Assembly (NCBI GenBank): GCA_049511115.1
Contig: JBEKYH010000371.1
Span: 1-5,376 of the forward strand
Direction: 5' to 3'
Source of the DNA: JBEKYH01 sp049511115
GTDB lineage: Bacteria; Planctomycetota; Phycisphaerae; Tepidisphaerales; Tepidisphaeraceae
DNA: 5,376 nucleotides
Position 1 is the first letter of the stretch. Every line of letters starts with the position of its first letter. The notes beneath the pieces were generated by a model that ran no database searches, was not told the origin of the DNA, and worked only from the letters and a program-made list of their open reading frames with translations. The position numbers and the translations under genes are program-made. Shown piece by piece: positions 5,104 to 5,376 of this stretch.

Positions 5104-5144
5104 AAAGCGGCCTCTCACGCACCGGTGACCGGCACAGCTTTCTG

Positions 5145-5150
5145 GCAAGG
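5145..5150 (+). promoter_or_regulatory. Ribosome-binding site of the final gene
   Basis: GCAAGG lies 5 bases before ATG 5156. The nearby ATG at 5151 is followed by a stop after one codon, so 5156 is the likely start. Confidence 0.5.
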
Positions 5151-5155
5151 ATGCC

Positions 5156-5376
5156 ATGATTCGCTTTGTCCGCATCGCATCGCTGATGGTCTTCGCCGCG
5201 TTCTGTCTCGCCGAGTCCGGGTGCAGTTCCGACACCGAGCAAGCCCAATCCATTGTAGCCGCCCCCGCTCCACAGTTAATCCGCGTCCGCCTCGTGGAAG
5301 ACGCCCAGATCGTCGGCGTTTCCGCGACGGCCAATCCTGTCATGAGCGTGCAATCCATGCAGCGGCCCCTGATCCT
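5156..5376 (+). CDS. Exported, probable lipoprotein, 5' part only (possibly SpoIID/LytB family)
   Basis: The first 73 residues are visible and the gene runs off the window. The N-terminus has Arg residues at 3 and 6, a hydrophobic stretch (IASLMVFAAFCLA) and then ESGCSSD, which looks like a lipoprotein signal with Cys23 as the lipidated residue; Glu at -3 is unusual for the lipobox. After a short linker, LIRVRLVEDAQIVGVSATAN (41-60) resembles the opening strand of SpoIID/LytB domains, which act on peptidoglycan or stimulate amidases in the envelope. That assignment rests on a short stretch and is tentative. The gene starts 52 bp after the TPR/alpha-CTD gene on the same strand and may share its transcript; no strong promoter or terminator is seen between them. 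Confidence 0.75.
   Translation, partial: MIRFVRIASLMVFAAFCLAESGCSSDTEQAQSIVAAPAPQLIRVRLVEDAQIVGVSATANPVMSVQSMQRPLI

Noticed and set aside
5102..5143. Terminator after the TPR gene formed by AGAAAGC (5102-5108) and GCTTTCT (5137-5143)
   Set aside because: The 7-bp stem has a 28-base loop and no T-run, and it overlaps the leader of the next gene; too weak to call.
5062..5358. Minus-strand frame over the end of the window
   Set aside because: It covers a good + strand start with ribosome-binding site and signal peptide, and its own translation has no recognisable features.

Overview
The window looks like a chromosomal segment of a Gram-negative, moderately GC-rich bacterium, most likely a member of the Planctomycetota (possibly Phycisphaerae). 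This is inferred from a TPR protein with two RNA-polymerase-alpha C-terminal domains, a glutamyl-tRNA synthetase with a long insertion after its KMSKS-type motif, a Kdo-8-phosphate synthase (lipopolysaccharide synthesis), and abundant short palindromic repeats. No database comparison was possible.

Layout. Positions 1-144 hold either the proline-rich tail of an upstream gene that overlaps the next start codon by ATGA, or a short leader with a hairpin. gltX (141-1769, +) follows. It converges on a glycerophosphodiester phosphodiesterase gene (1717-2538, -), and the two coding ends overlap by 53 bp. That gene is the last of a leftward cluster kdsA - smpB - phosphodiesterase. kdsA and smpB overlap by 4 bp (GTGA), and smpB is about 20 bp from the phosphodiesterase start, so the three are probably one transcript. 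They join outer-membrane sugar synthesis, ribosome rescue and phospholipid-headgroup salvage.

From 3859 to 4173 there is no gene. This divergent region holds a 183-bp concentric fold-back whose core is a pair of GTAG-headed hairpins (REPIN-like), then a good sigma70-type promoter (4075-4103) reading right. The promoter drives a gene for a 309-residue protein with about three TPRs and two alpha-CTD-like domains. The last gene (5156 to the window end, +) is the 5' part of a secreted, probably lipid-anchored protein that may belong to the SpoIID/LytB group.

The most notable points are two different repeat elements that each consist of paired hairpins in inverted orientation. One lies between genes; the other is inserted in frame inside the phosphodiesterase gene and adds about 45 residues without breaking it. 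The TPR/double-alpha-CTD protein is a plausible uncharacterised transcription-associated factor. Otherwise the genes are ordinary housekeeping functions.
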